Made by a program: the position numbers and the translations under genes
From: Microbacterium sp. NIBRBAC000506063
GTDB taxonomy: Bacteria > Actinomycetota > Actinomycetes > Actinomycetales > Microbacteriaceae
Assembly (NCBI RefSeq): GCF_017968845.1
Contig: NZ_CP072876.1
Span: 186,001-250,000, forward strand
Direction of reading: 5' to 3'
Length of the DNA stretch: 64,000 nt
The notes under the pieces: model-generated
What the model saw: the letters and a program-made list of their open reading frames with translations, nothing else
Databases searched by the model: none
Told to the model about the DNA's origin: nothing
Part shown: positions 38,983 through 49,698 of the stretch, piece after piece
Layout: each line of letters begins with the position of its first letter
Position numbering within the stretch: position 1 is the first letter of the stretch

Positions 38983-39272
38983 CGTCGTCTCCCTTCCGTC
39001 CTGACCAGGGTCATCACGGCTCCGGACGCGCAGCAGCCCCGGCGGCTCCTGCTCATCCACTCCACGAACGCCGATGCCTTGATACGACATCATCTCGGAG
39101 ATTCTCTCCAGAATCGAGACGGACTCATCGCCGACGCCGCGGCAGGTCTTGGTCACCCGCGACGGGACATCGCGCACCGCTTCGGCCGCGGCGTCCGCCC
39201 AGGTCTTACACGTTGAAACGGAGCTCGACCGAGTTACGTCACGGATAGGCATCACGGCCTCCCGATCGCCCC
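38983..39272. other. Gene-free stretch containing a ychF-end echo
   Basis: I see no convincing gene in these 290 bases. The only structured part is the segment at 39206-39256 that resembles the 3' end of ychF. Confidence 0.5.
39206..39256 (-). repeat. Echo of the ychF 3' end (copy B, distal)
   Basis: On the minus strand it reads S-V-E-L-R-F-N-V-stop, like the last codons of ychF ([12 protein letters not shown] at 41189). About 19 of 23 bases match the true end. It also shares CCGTGATGCCT with copy C. It is not part of a longer open frame. Confidence 0.65.
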
Positions 39273-39614
39273 TTAGAACACGAGCGGGACAGTGAACCCG
39301 CCCGAGAAGAGAACTGCCCCCAGACCGACGACCGCCAGTCCAACGAGCACGATGTGCGAGAGAGCGCGCATCCACCCCCACTGCTGCCCGGCGCGCGCCG
39401 TGAGAATCAAGACCATCGTCGGCACGATCATCAGACCGCCGAACAGCAAGGCGGGCGAGACACGCACATCAGGAGCAGGGCACGGATTCGCCAGCGCGCA
39501 TAGCGTCGGAATGCCCTGCGACAGCCACATCAGCAGCCACGTCGCGAGCAGGATGACAATTGCCGGCAGCCACCTCGCTGTCAGTCCCAGACGCTGTGCT
39601 TCGACATGCTCCAC
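39273..39614 (-). CDS. Hypothetical small membrane protein in putative island
   Basis: 113 residues with three hydrophobic segments (WLPAIVILLATWLLMWLSQGI, LLFGGLMIVPTMVLILTA, IVLVGLAVVGLGAVLF). The start is a GTG at 39614 with only a weak SD. No family recognised. It lies between two segments that mimic the ychF 3' end, so it may be cargo of an integrated element. Its base composition looks less G+C-rich than the flanks. Confidence 0.55.
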   Translation of the reverse strand: MEHVEAQRLGLTARWLPAIVILLATWLLMWLSQGIPTLCALANPCPAPDVRVSPALLFGGLMIVPTMVLILTARAGQQWGWMRALSHIVLVGLAVVGLGAVLFSGGFTVPLVF

Positions 39615-39647
39615 ATCGCCACTCTGGCAGAAGCGAAACGAATGGGC

Positions 39648-39699
39648 TACACGTTAAATCTGAACTCCACCGTGTCCCGTTGCGAAAGGCATCACGGGC
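39648..39699 (-). repeat. Echo of the ychF 3' end (copy C, proximal)
   Basis: On the minus strand it reads T-V-E-F-R-F-N-V-stop, closely like the ychF end, and continues with CCGTGATGCCT as in copy B. It sits just after the DUF1254 gene on the minus strand. Confidence 0.65.
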
Positions 39700-39723
39700 G
39701 TCCGTGCTGGTCATGTGGCCGGG

Positions 39724-41076
39724 TCACACTACTCGCACCGGCTTAGGAGAACTCCGAAACCCGGACGAGCGGGGGCAGTGCCACTCCCCGTGAGAACGCT
39801 GGGCTTGGGCGCATAGAGGCGGAGCGTCATACCGAGCAGCCCGAGCGGGGAGGGCAGCCAGTTCGTTTCCTTCCCCGGTCCCGGGTTCCGGTGTTGGATG
39901 TAGATGTCGAGCGAACCGTCGGCGTTGTACACGAGCGGATCGCGGTCGCCGATCGCGAAGCGGTTCAGTTCGTTGGCCACCTGGAACCCTTCCGCGTCAT
40001 ACATGGTCAGCGACCAGAACGCATCGACCGGGGGCAGGTGTTCTGCCTCGAAGTGGATGACGTAGTCGTTCTCGCCCACGGGGAGCTCACCCGCGGCGTC
40101 CCGCACGTTCACCGGGTACACCGCATCCTCTGGCTGGTTCGCACCGAGCCCGACGAATGCCGTGACGGCGCGCTTGAGGTAGTCGTTGCCGTAGACCCCG
40201 ATGCCGGTCGTATAGAGTGCCCAGCCGTTGTCCATCTTGCCGAGCAGCGGCACATACTTCGGGTACGACTGCAAGGTCGCGCGCACGCCCTCACCGAGCG
40301 CGACGAGCTCGTCCTCGCTGAACCTCGAAGGGTCGAAGTCTTCGCCGGGCGTGATGCCGATCCGGCGGATGCGGGCGAGCACCGAGCCGTCAGTGAGGTG
40401 CGGGGGTGGACCTTCAGCAGCCGCATCGCGTAGGCGAAGAAGTCGACCGCACTGAGCGTGTTGACGATCGTGAGCGGCTCCTGCGTCATGTCGATTCCCG
40501 AGGGCAGGTCGGCAATGTCTGCGTGCACTCGAGCATCCCCGCCATCGATCCGCTCGATGCGCAGGTCGTCCTGGAAAGCGTTCACCGCGGCGAAGTCCGC
40601 CGGCCCATTGGTCTGGGTGCGCCCGATCGCCCAGACATACACCGTCGGTGCGGGGATGTGCACGCATTCGTCGGGGACCTCGCCCGCCCATCCCGGAGGG
40701 GTGAGTACGAGCGACTGGGCCCCGGTGCCGGTCGTGCGCGCACCCGGCGCGGAGAAGACGTCGGTCCACATGTCCAGCAGCGGCAGAAGGTAATACCGTC
40801 CCCCGAGTCAGGCACGCGGATGATGACAGGCCCATCAGTCAGATCGAACCACGCTGACGAGTACAGCGTGTCGAAATTCGGCCGCACGACATCGCGGAAC
40901 TCAGCGGCCGGAAACGTCCGCACATGCGCGAACGCGTTCGGGTCACCGTGCATGTCCTTCGGCTGCCCGTCAGTGAGCTGCGCGCGTGTGATGTCCATCG
41001 TCACGAGCGGATACAGGTACGTGAATGCCTCGCCGGCGAGAGCGTGGATCTCACTACGGGAAAGGCTGCTGCTCAT
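39724..41076 (-). CDS. DUF1254/DUF1214 domain protein (frameshifted)
   Basis: About 450 residues after joining breaks near 40800, 40400 and 39800. DUF1254 part: SEIHALAGEAFTYLYPLVTM, NAFAHVRTFPAAEFRDVVRPNFDTLYSSAWFDL, VIIRVPDSG. DUF1214 part: GNDYLKRAVTAFVGLGANQPEDAVYP, NDYVIHFEAEHLPPVDAFWSLTMYDAEG, LDIYIQHRNPGP and NWLPSP. Adding one G near the end gives LTGEW, the normal family ending, and a stop at 39724. The ATG at 41076 has AGGAGC before it. These proteins are secreted or cytoplasmic beta-rich proteins of unknown function. The gene separates ychF from the first echo of its 3' end. Confidence 0.85.
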
Positions 41077-41188
41077 TCGCGCTGCTCCTAATGTCGATGT
41101 GGGTCGTACACAGCATTCTCGCCCACCGGTGGAACATAACACGCCCACCGCCCGCCCCATGTGAGAGCGCCGCACTCCGCCCAGGGCG

Positions 41189-42260
41189 TCACACGTTGAA
41201 GCGGAACTCCACCACGTCGCCGTCCTGCATGACGTAGTCCTTGCCCTCCATGCGGGCCTTGCCCTTCGCACGCGCCTCGGCGACCGAGCCGGTCTCGACG
41301 AGATCGTCGAAGGAGATGACCTCGGCCTTGATGAAGCCCTTCTCGAAGTCGGTGTGGATGACGCCGGCGGCCTGCGGGGCCTTCCACCCCTTCCCGATCG
41401 TCCAGGCGCGGGCCTCCTTGGGCCCGGCGGTCAGGTAGGTCTGCAGGCCGAGCGTGTCGAAGCCGATGCGGGCGAGCTGATCCAGACCCGATTCGTCCTG
41501 GCCGGTCGAGGCCAGCAGCTCCGCGGCATCCTCCGGGTCGAGATCGATGAGCTCGGACTCGATCTTGGCGTCGAGGAAGATCGCCTGCGCCGGGGCGACG
41601 AGGGCGGCCAGCTCGGCCTTGCGCTCGGCATCCGTCAGCACCTCCTCGTCGACGTTGAAGACGAAGATCACGGGCTTGAAGGTCAGCAGCCCCAGCTCGC
41701 GGATCGGCTCCAGGTCGATGCCCGACACCGAGAGCAGCTCACCGCGCTCGAGCGCCTCCTTCGCGGCGTGCGCCGCGTCAAGCACGGCAGGCTCGAGCTT
41801 CTTTCCGCGCACTTCCTTCTCGTAACGCGGCAGGGCCTTCTCGATCGTCTGGAGATCGGCGAGCATGAGCTCGGCGTTGATCGTCTCCATGTCGGATGCC
41901 GGATTCACATCGCCGTCGACGTGCACCACGTCGCCGTCGGAGAAGCCGCGCACGACCTGGGCGATCGCATCCGCCTCACGGATGTTCGCCAAGAACTGGT
42001 TGCCCAGCCCCTCCCCTCGCTGGCACCGCGCACGATGCCGGCGATGTCGACGAACGACACCGTTGCCGGGAGGATGCGTTCGCTTCCGAAGATCTCGGCG
42101 AGCACCTTCAGCCGGGGTCGGGCAGGTTCACCACGCCGACGTTCGGCTCGATCGTCGCGAACGGATAGTTCGCCGCGAGCACGTCGTTCTTGGTGAGTGC
42201 GTTGAAGAGGGTGGACTTGCCGACGTTGGGCAGGCCGACGATGCCGATAGTGAGAGCCAC
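41189..42260 (-). CDS. ychF: Redox-regulated ATPase YchF (two frameshifts)
   Basis: 357 residues after repair, exactly the family length. A P-loop ATPase of the Obg group that binds ribosomes. G1 is [18 protein letters not shown]2/G3 fall in [19 protein letters not shown], and the ATP-type NxxE region is [11 protein letters not shown]. The C-terminal TGS domain ends with [18 protein letters not shown]. Breaks near 42120 (GGGG) and 42015 (CCCC) are joined. The GTG at 42260 gives the canonical start ALTIGIVG. Divergent from the acyltransferase gene with 40 bases between. Its last 25 bases recur twice downstream (39648 and 39206). Confidence 0.93.
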
Positions 42261-42300
42261 GGGATGACAGTCTACCGGCGCGGTGGCGTACGGTTGTCTG

Positions 42301-42863
42301 ATGCTCCGACGCCTCATCGCCCGCATCTACTGGGCCTTCAGCCGCTGGTCGCTCGTCGGCGACGAGGTACCCGCGCGGCCCACGGTGCTCATCGGCGCCC
42401 CGCACACCTCGAACTGGGACTTCGTGCTCATGCTCGGCATCGCCTGGCGACTGGGCATCGACGTGCACTGGCTGGGCAAGAAGAGCCTGTTCCGCGGCTG
42501 GCGCGGACCGCTCATGCGGCGGCTCGGCGGCATCCCGGTCGACCGCTCCGACCCCAGCCGCGTCGTCGGCGAGGTCATCTCGCAGGTGGAGTCCGGCGAC
42601 GTCTTCGGGCTCGTGGTCACCCCGACGGCACGCGCGGCGACAACACGCACTGGAAGTCGGGCTTCTACCGCATCGCCCGCGAGACCGGCATGCCCGTCAC
42701 CCTCGGCTACGTCGACCGCACGACGATGACGACCGGGCTCGGCCCCACCATCGAGCTGACCGGCGACGTCGCCGCCGACATGGATCGCATCCGCGCCTTC
42801 TACGCCGACAAGGCGGGCCTGCGGCCGGAGCTGCGCACCGAGCCGCGGCTGCGCGAGGAGTAG
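42301..42863 (+). CDS. 1-acyl-glycerol-3-phosphate acyltransferase-like protein (one frameshift)
   Basis: About 187 residues. The HxxxxD catalytic motif is in [26 protein letters not shown]-like lies across a break near 42625, and the acceptor-site [20 protein letters not shown] is typical of PlsC-like family members that work on short or odd substrates. Adding one C to the CCCC run brings the two halves together. Adjacent to ychF on the other strand. Confidence 0.85.
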
Positions 42864-42869
42864 CGAGCC

Positions 42870-43033
42870 GTCTGCAGGAGGGTGACGGCTGTCTGCAGGA
42901 GCGATCGATCCACAGAGCCTCCACAGCCGCCGTAGAAGCGCTGAAAGCGGCGACGCTCCTGCATACGGCGACACTGCTCCTGCATACGGCGCGCCTCGGG
43001 CGGAAGACGACAGGAGCAGGAGAGGGTGGGAAC
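42870..43033. repeat. Intergenic repeat cluster with CTCCTGCA/TGCAGGAG units
   Basis: GTCTGCAGGAG occurs at 42870 and 42891, and GCTCCTGCATACGGCG at 42955 and again at 42976. TGCAGGAGCG (42894-42903) and CGCTCCTGCA (42954-42963) form perfect ten-base arms. No gene fits here. It could be a transcription end, or a leftover of small repeats. Confidence 0.6.
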
Positions 43034-43621
43034 GTGGCCCTGGACTTCACCGCGATCGACTTCGAGACGGCGAACTCCTCCCGTGCGTCCGCCTGCTCCG
43101 TCGGGCTCGTGCGCGTCCGCGCCGGCCAGGTCGTCGCGACCGCGGGCTGGCTGATCAAGCCCCCGCCGGGGCATGACGAGTTCCACACCTGGAACACCCG
43201 GATCCACGGCATCCACGCCGAAGACGTCGAGCACGCCGCGACCTGGGAGGAGCAGTTCGACCGGCTGACCTCGTTCGCCGGCGCCGATGTGCTCGTCGCA
43301 CACAACGCCGGCTTCGACCTGAGCGTCCTGCGCCTCGCCTCGGAGGTCACCGGTCTCGCCTGTCCGCCCTATCGGTCCCTCTGCAGCCTCCAGGTCGCCC
43401 GCAAGGCGTACGATCTCGATTCCTACAAGCTGCCGTCCGCCGCGGCCGCCGCCGGCTTCGGTGAGTTCGCACACCATGACGCGCTCGCCGACTCCCGCGC
43501 CTGCGCCCAGATCGTCATCGACGCAGCACGCCGTGCCCGGGCGCAGGACGTCGACTCCCTCGCGCTTGCCCTGGGGATCCGGGTGTCGGATGCTGCAACA
43601 TCCGACAGAATGGTTGCATGA
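43034..43621 (+). CDS. DEDDh 3'-5' exonuclease
   Basis: 195 residues, intact. ExoI motif DFTAIDFETANSSRASACSVGLV, ExoII VLVAHNAGFDLSVLRLA, and ExoIII HHDALADSRACAQIV with the His of the DEDDh class. It resembles the DnaQ-like nuclease of small actinobacterial proteins, with no polymerase or UvrC attached. GTG start at 43034. Stop and the next ATG overlap (ATGA), so the ankyrin protein is made with it. It may trim DNA or RNA ends in repair or RNA turnover. Confidence 0.87.
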   Translation: MALDFTAIDFETANSSRASACSVGLVRVRAGQVVATAGWLIKPPPGHDEFHTWNTRIHGIHAEDVEHAATWEEQFDRLTSFAGADVLVAHNAGFDLSVLRLASEVTGLACPPYRSLCSLQVARKAYDLDSYKLPSAAAAAGFGEFAHHDALADSRACAQIVIDAARRARAQDVDSLALALGIRVSDAATSDRMVA

Positions 43622-44018
43622 CGGCATCCGACCAGGGCTTCAGCGACGAGGTCATCGAGGGAACCTTCGACCTCGCTCGGCAGGGCAGACCGGTCCGCTC
43701 GGCGAGATGATCGACGCCGGTGTCCCGGTGGACCTGCGCAACCCGCGCGGCGACACCTTCCTCATCGTGGCGACGTACGCCGAACGCGCCGAGACAGTCA
43801 CCGAGCTGCTGCGTCGCGGCGCCGACACGGATGCGGTCAACCTCAACGGCCAGACGGCGGTCGCGTGCGCGGTGTTCCGCAAGAACGAGCAGCTGCTGCG
43901 GCTGCTTCTGGACGCCGGAGCCGATCCGGATGCCGGAGGCAGCACCGCCGCCCAGATCGCCGATCAGTTCCAGCTCACCGGCATGCGCGCGGTGCTGGAC
44001 GAGTACGCCGCCCGGTAG
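43618..44018 (+). CDS. Ankyrin repeat protein (one frameshift)
   Basis: About 133 residues after joining a break near 43690. Two to three ankyrin units are visible: MIDAGVPVDLRNPRGDTFLIVA, LLRRGADTDAVNLNGQTAVACAV, LLLDAGADPDAGGSTAAQIAD. A protein-binding scaffold. Translational coupling to the exonuclease suggests it may bind it; this is inference only. Confidence 0.83.
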
Positions 44019-44037
44019 ACGACCTCGACGGCATCCG

Positions 44038-44308
44038 TCAGGCGTCGCCGGGAACCCAGCCCAGAAGCAGGATCACGAGCGCGGAGATCACGAAGAAGGC
44101 CCCACGCCCACCAGGTACTCGCCTCCTGACCGTGCTCGCGGCGCACGCGGAACAGCACGTCCTTGCGCCGGGCCGGGTCGGCGTGCACGGCCGGAGCGGA
44201 CTCGGGGATGACGGGTGCGGCGTTCGCGGCATCGACACGCAGAATCCGCCCGGTGTCGGTGGTGACGAAGGTCGGCTTCTTCTTGTCACCTGCTGCCGGT
44301 TGCGTCAT
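44038..44308 (-). CDS. Small C-terminally anchored membrane protein (frameshifted)
   Basis: About 90 residues. Polar N-terminus MTQPAAGDKKKPTFVTTDTG and DPARRKDVLFRVRREHG, and then WWAWG. Near 44110 two G are lost from a G run; adding them gives AFFVISALVILLLGWVPG, one C-terminal helix. No family name known. It converges with the ankyrin gene. Confidence 0.65.
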
Positions 44309-44403
44309 GCGCTGCGCTCCTCGCGGTCTGCCCCCACGGGATGGGTCGGGGTCCGGCACCTATTGTGCCAGACCTCCCCCGTGAATCCACCGCGACCGGC
44401 GGC

Positions 44404-45389
44404 TCACAGCCACTTCGAGACGAGGTGCTCGGAGGAGATGCGGCGCAGCGTCCCGGAGGCGCCGCGCAGCACGACGCTCTCGGTGAACAGGTATCCGCCC
44501 TCGCGGCGCACGCCCTTCACGAGCTGGCCGTCGGTGACCCCGGTCGCCACGAAGATCGTGTTGCTGCCCTTGACCAGGTCGTCGGCCTCGTAGACCTTGT
44601 CGATGTCGAGTCCGGCGTCGATGCCGCGCTGACGCTCTTCGTCGTCGCGGGGCCAGAGCCGGCCCTGGATGTGTCCGCCGAGCGCCTTGATCGCGCAGGC
44701 GGTGACGATGCCCTCGGGGCTCCCGCCGACGCCGATGCACATGTCGGTGCGTGCCGCGTGGCTGGCCGCGTTGATGCCGCCGGCGACGTCGCCGTCGCTC
44801 ATGAGGCGGGTCCCGGCGCCGGCCTCCCGGATCTCGGCGATCAGCTTCTCGTGCCGGGCCGGTTGAGCACCGAGACCACCATCTCCTCGACGGGCTTGCC
44901 GAGGGCCTTCGCCAGCCGTTCGATGTTCTCCTTGACGGGGAGGCGGATGTCGACGACCCCGACTCCGGCGGGCCCGGTCACGAGCTTGTCCATGTAGAAG
45001 ACGCTCGAGGCGTCGAGCATCGTGCCGCGATCGGAGACGGCGATGACCGCGAGGGCGTTCTGGCGCCCGGCTGCGGTCAGCGAGGTGCCGTCGATGGGGT
45101 CGACGGCGATGTCGCAGAGCGGGCCGCGGCCGGTGCCGACCTCTTCGCCGTTGAACAGCATGGGGGCGTTGTCCTTCTCGCCCTCGCCGATGACGACCTT
45201 GCCCTGGAAGTGGACGGTGCCGAGGAACGCGCGCATCGCGTCGACGGCGGCGCCGTCGGCGGCCTCCTTGTCGCCGCGTCCGATGAACGGCACGGCCCGG
45301 ATCGCGGCGGCCTCGGTCGCGCGCACCAGCTCGAGTGCGAGGTTGCGGTCGGGATGCAGCGGGCTCAATTCGGCCGTCAGACTCACCAT
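44404..45389 (-). CDS. glpX: Class II fructose-1,6-bisphosphatase (one frameshift)
   Basis: About 328 residues. Gluconeogenic phosphatase. Metal and phosphate motifs are [38 protein letters not shown] and [17 protein letters not shown] break near 44860 (CCGG run) is repaired by one base to join VVSVLNRP with [17 protein letters not shown] at 45389. It is divergent from the aldolase gene, which supplies the same metabolite pair, so both probably share a control region at 45390-45574. Confidence 0.94.
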
Positions 45390-45574
45390 GCCCTCAGGCT
45401 ACTCGGCACGAGTTCAAACCAGGGGCAGTTTCCGTTCGGATACCGCGAAAGATCCGCGATTCTTAACCGTGCGCAAGAGGGCCCTCGCTCTGCGGCGCCC
45501 TCCCGTGTCGGCGAGAAGGGCGCCCGGTAGAGTGACTGCGTATCCCCTTCACCCTGAACACCACAGGAGACGCC

Positions 45575-46602
<1,028 letters not shown>

Positions 46603-46622
46603 CCCGCTCGCACACGCGCACG

Positions 46623-46653
46623 GCGGCCCCTCACCGGTCACGGTGAGGGCCGC
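46623..46653 (+). terminator. Hairpin terminator of the aldolase gene
   Basis: GCGGCCCCTCACCG (46623-46636) pairs with CGGTGAGGGCCGC (46641-46653) around GTCA, with one G fewer in the right arm, which itself may be a lost homopolymer base. TTCGTCT follows. It may also end transcription of the convergent gene. Confidence 0.75.
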
Positions 46654-46675
46654 TTCGTCTGGGTCGGATGCCGCG

Positions 46676-47986
46676 TCAGTACCTGCGGCGCGCACGCGCC
46701 CAGAGCACGGCCAGATCTCCGGTCGCGTCGGCGATGAGCGCGATGCCGAGCGCCTTCCATCCGCCGCGCAGCACCGCGGTGAGCACCAGGCCCACGGCGA
46801 GCTCGGCCACAGAGATCGCAAGACCCAGAGCGGGGTTCTTCCGCACCGCACGCACGGCGCGCGCAAGCGGACGCTCACGCCGGGTCAGCGGGATCGTCTC
46901 GTACAGCCCGCCGACGAGGATGTCGCCGAGCGTGTGCAGCCAGCGCTTCGGGGCGAAACGGCGTGCGTCCGCGAGAACGCTGGTGCCGGCATCCGACATC
47001 GCCGCGTCGATCAGCGGCGCCGGCACGCCGAAGGCGCGCAGGAACGCTCGGATGCGGGCATCGGCCCCTTCCACACCGCCCAGTGCCTCCGCGCGCAGCG
47101 CCGCGTGCGCGGCGTCCACGTCGAGGGCGCAGCGCTCGGCAAGGGCGATGAGCTCATCGCGGGTGCCGTCGCCCTCGGCGAGAAGCATGCGATAGGTCTC
47201 GGCGGCCGCCGGGACCGTGATCGCGTCGATGTCGAGCACGGGCCGGGTGTCACGCTCGGCGTTCGGCCAGAAGTACCCGGAGTTCGCGAGCACTCCGGGA
47301 GGCGTGACCTCGACCCAGGGGTCACCGTCCTCGGGCAGATTCAGCACGATGACCGGACCCTCCGCCTTCGCGGGAGGCCACACCGATGTCGACTCGCTCG
47401 AGGCGAAGGCGTACAGCGACCACTCTCCGACCTCGGCGTAGTCGACCTCCGCCGCCGCGAGCGTCGCGCGCACGCGCGCCTCCATCGGGCCACGGTGCGA
47501 GAACTCGCGCACCCGCACGGGAGTCGGCGCGAACAGCTCCTCGAGGTCGGTCTCGTCGAGCAGCTCGCCGGCATCCGGATCCTCGTCGAACACCGCCTCC
47601 TCCTCGAGCAGCGCCTCACTCTCCTGCGCCGCCGCGGCGAGCACCGCGTCCGCGTCGCCGAACAGGGCGTCCTCGCCCCCGTCGGCGGGATCGTCCAGCC
47701 ACAGCGTCAGCCCTGCCGCGGCGAACCGTTCCCGCAGCTCCGCCACGCGCAGCCCTCGCGTGATCGTGTCGTCCGCGGTCAGCGTGAGCACGCCGCCGTC
47801 GTCGCTCACGGCGATGAGTAGAGCGGACTCCTCGTCGGCGTCCGTCCACTCCGCGCTCGCATCGCGCAGTGCCGCCAGCACCCGCAGCTCGCGCAGCAGC
47901 GCCAGCGAGTCGGGACGCGGATCAGTGCCGTCGCCGCGATCGACGCCGGCGTAGGAGACGTGAACGGAGAACTCGAGTTCAGGCAT
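46676..47986 (-). CDS. Hypothetical protein with acidic centre and C-terminal membrane segments
   Basis: 436 residues, intact. The N-terminus (PELEFSVHVSYAGVDRGDG) looks like a beta-strand start. An acidic central region (ALLEEEAVFDEDPDAGELLDETDLEELF) follows, then a globular part with REFSHRGPMEARVRATLAAAEVDYAEVGEWS and PDAERDTRPVLDIDAI-like sequence. The C-terminus has two or three hydrophobic segments (LGLAISVAELAVGLVLTAVL, LGIALIADATGDLAVLW). No family recognised. Converges with the aldolase gene. Confidence 0.75.
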   Translation of the reverse strand: MPELEFSVHVSYAGVDRGDGTDPRPDSLALLRELRVLAALRDASAEWTDADEESALLIAVSDDGGVLTLTADDTITRGLRVAELRERFAAAGLTLWLDDPADGGEDALFGDADAVLAAAAQESEALLEEEAVFDEDPDAGELLDETDLEELFAPTPVRVREFSHRGPMEARVRATLAAAEVDYAEVGEWSLYAFASSESTSVWPPAKAEGPVIVLNLPEDGDPWVEVTPPGVLANSGYFWPNAERDTRPVLDIDAITVPAAAETYRMLLAEGDGTRDELIALAERCALDVDAAHAALRAEALGGVEGADARIRAFLRAFGVPAPLIDAAMSDAGTSVLADARRFAPKRWLHTLGDILVGGLYETIPLTRRERPLARAVRAVRKNPALGLAISVAELAVGLVLTAVLRGGWKALGIALIADATGDLAVLWARARRRY

Positions 47987-48003
47987 CCGACGATGCTACC
48001 GGG

Positions 48004-48539
48004 CTACGGCAGCGCCGCCTGACGGATGTGCTCGAGGAAGGCCGGGTCGCCCAGCAGCGGCACGATCAGGCATGTCGAGGCGACGATCATCGTCACCGCG
48101 CCGCCGACGATCGGAACCCACCAGGTGAGCCTCTCAGAACGCAGGCGTCGTACCGACAGGATCGCCGTGAGCGTCCACCCGGTCACGAGCATGATCGTCG
48201 CGATCATGCCCCACGTTCGGCCGGCGGCGTAGTTGGTGAACTCGCCCTCGATGCCGGCGATCGCCATCGCCTCGCTCATGACGGGGCGATGTTCATGTAC
48301 GAGATGCCGGCGGAGATGACAGTGATCAGCCCGTAGGCGAGCAGCGCGAAGGTCAGGAAGCGATCCCAGCGACGGCGGGGCTTCGGCGGAGCGGATGCCG
48401 CGCCATCCGACGGCGCGACGGGCTCGGGCGCGAGGGCCGGCGCGGGTGCGACCGTCTCGGGCGGCAGGCCCATCGCCGCACGCTGCTGCTCGGGCGTGGC
48501 GTACTCCCCGAACTGCGGACGGGGCCGGGTGTCGCTCAT
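48004..48539 (-). CDS. DUF6264 family membrane protein (one frameshift)
   Basis: About 178 residues after repair. N-terminus [27 protein letters not shown], Pro/Ala linker, first helix [22 protein letters not shown], break near 48285 (CCCC run; one C added), and then [43 protein letters not shown] and a last helix [20 protein letters not shown]. This matches DUF6264, a Microbacteriaceae family of unknown function. Start overlaps the end of ispH (ATGA). Confidence 0.85.
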
Positions 48540-49627
48540 GCGCTTGCTCCCCCGGTGCGGACCCGGCCGCCGAGGCCGCGCGCGTCGCGCTTGCCCGCGG
48601 CATCCTGGCGCAGCTCCTTCGGCAGGGAGAACATGAGGTCCTCCTCGGCCGTGCGCACCTCATCGACGTCGTTGTAGCCGGCATGGCCGAGCGCCTCGAG
48701 CACCTCCTGCACGAGCACCTCGGGCACCGAGGCGCCGCTGGTGACGCCGACGGTCTGCACGCCGTCGAGCCACTCCTGCTTGACCTCTTCGGCGTAGTCG
48801 ACGCGGTAGGCCGCCTTCGCCCCGTACTCGAGCGCGACCTCGACCAGGCGCACGCTGTTGGAGCTGTTGGCCGAGCCCACGACGATCACGAGATCGGCGT
48901 CCTTCGCGACCTTCTTGATGGCGACCTGGCGGTTCTGGGTCGCGTAGCAGATGTCGTCCGAGGGCGGATTCTGCAGCTCGGAGAACCGCGTGCGCAGCCG
49001 GTTCACCGTCTCCATCGTCTCGTCGACCGAGAGCGTCGTCTGCGACAGCCACACGACCTTCGACGGGTCCTTCACCTCGACGGTGTCGGCCTCCTCGGGG
49101 TTGTTCACGATCGTCACGCGCTCCGGCGCATGGCCGGCGGTGCCCTCGACCTCTTCGTGGCCGTCGTGGCCGATGAGGAGGATCTCGAAGTCGTCGCGGG
49201 CGAAGCGCACCGCCTCGCGATGCACCTTGGTCACGAGCGGACAGGTCGCATCGATCGCGTGGAGTCCGCGGTCATCGGCGGCCTGGACGACCGCCGGAGA
49301 GACCCCGTGCGCGCTGAAGACGATATGCGCGCCCTCGGGCACCTCTTCGACCTCCTCGACGAAGATCGCGCCCTTCTGCTCGAGCTCGGTGACCACGTGG
49401 ATGTTGTGCACGATCTGCTTGCGCACGTACACCGGCGCCCCGTAGCGCTCGAGCGCCTTCTCGACGGCGACGACGGCGCGATCGACGCCGGCGCAGTAGC
49501 CGCGGGGAGCCGCCAGCAGCACCCGCTTGGGTCCGCCCACGGGGATATCCTGGAGACGCGCGGCCTCCGAGGTCGCCCGGGATCGAGGGATCCGGGGAGC
49601 CGGGAGATGCACGGTCGTGGAAGTCAC
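48536..49627 (-). CDS. ispH: 4-hydroxy-3-methylbut-2-enyl diphosphate reductase
   Basis: 363 residues, intact. Last step of the MEP isoprenoid pathway; a 4Fe-4S enzyme. The three cluster cysteines are in [38 protein letters not shown] and [18 protein letters not shown]. The catalytic SAHGVSP and [17 protein letters not shown] blocks are present. GTG start at 49627. Divergent from xseA, 71 bases apart. Overlaps DUF6264 downstream. Together with UppS at the end of the window it covers isoprenoid and carrier-lipid supply. Confidence 0.96.
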   Translation of the reverse strand: MTSTTVHLPAPRIPRSRATSEAARLQDIPVGGPKRVLLAAPRGYCAGVDRAVVAVEKALERYGAPVYVRKQIVHNIHVVTELEQKGAIFVEEVEEVPEGAHIVFSAHGVSPAVVQAADDRGLHAIDATCPLVTKVHREAVRFARDDFEILLIGHDGHEEVEGTAGHAPERVTIVNNPEEADTVEVKDPSKVVWLSQTTLSVDETMETVNRLRTRFSELQNPPSDDICYATQNRQVAIKKVAKDADLVIVVGSANSSNSVRLVEVALEYGAKAAYRVDYAEEVKQEWLDGVQTVGVTSGASVPEVLVQEVLEALGHAGYNDVDEVRTAEEDLMFSLPKELRQDAAGKRDARGLGGRVRTGGASA

Positions 49628-49698
49628 GTCCTGATTCTACCGGCGCGCACCTCAGCACGGCCTGGGTGCGGCTGCACCCGCCCGACACGACGGAGACC

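Noticed and set aside
48276..48539. Two separate small proteins in the 48004-48539 stretch
   Set aside because: One added C in the CCCC run joins them into one DUF6264 protein.
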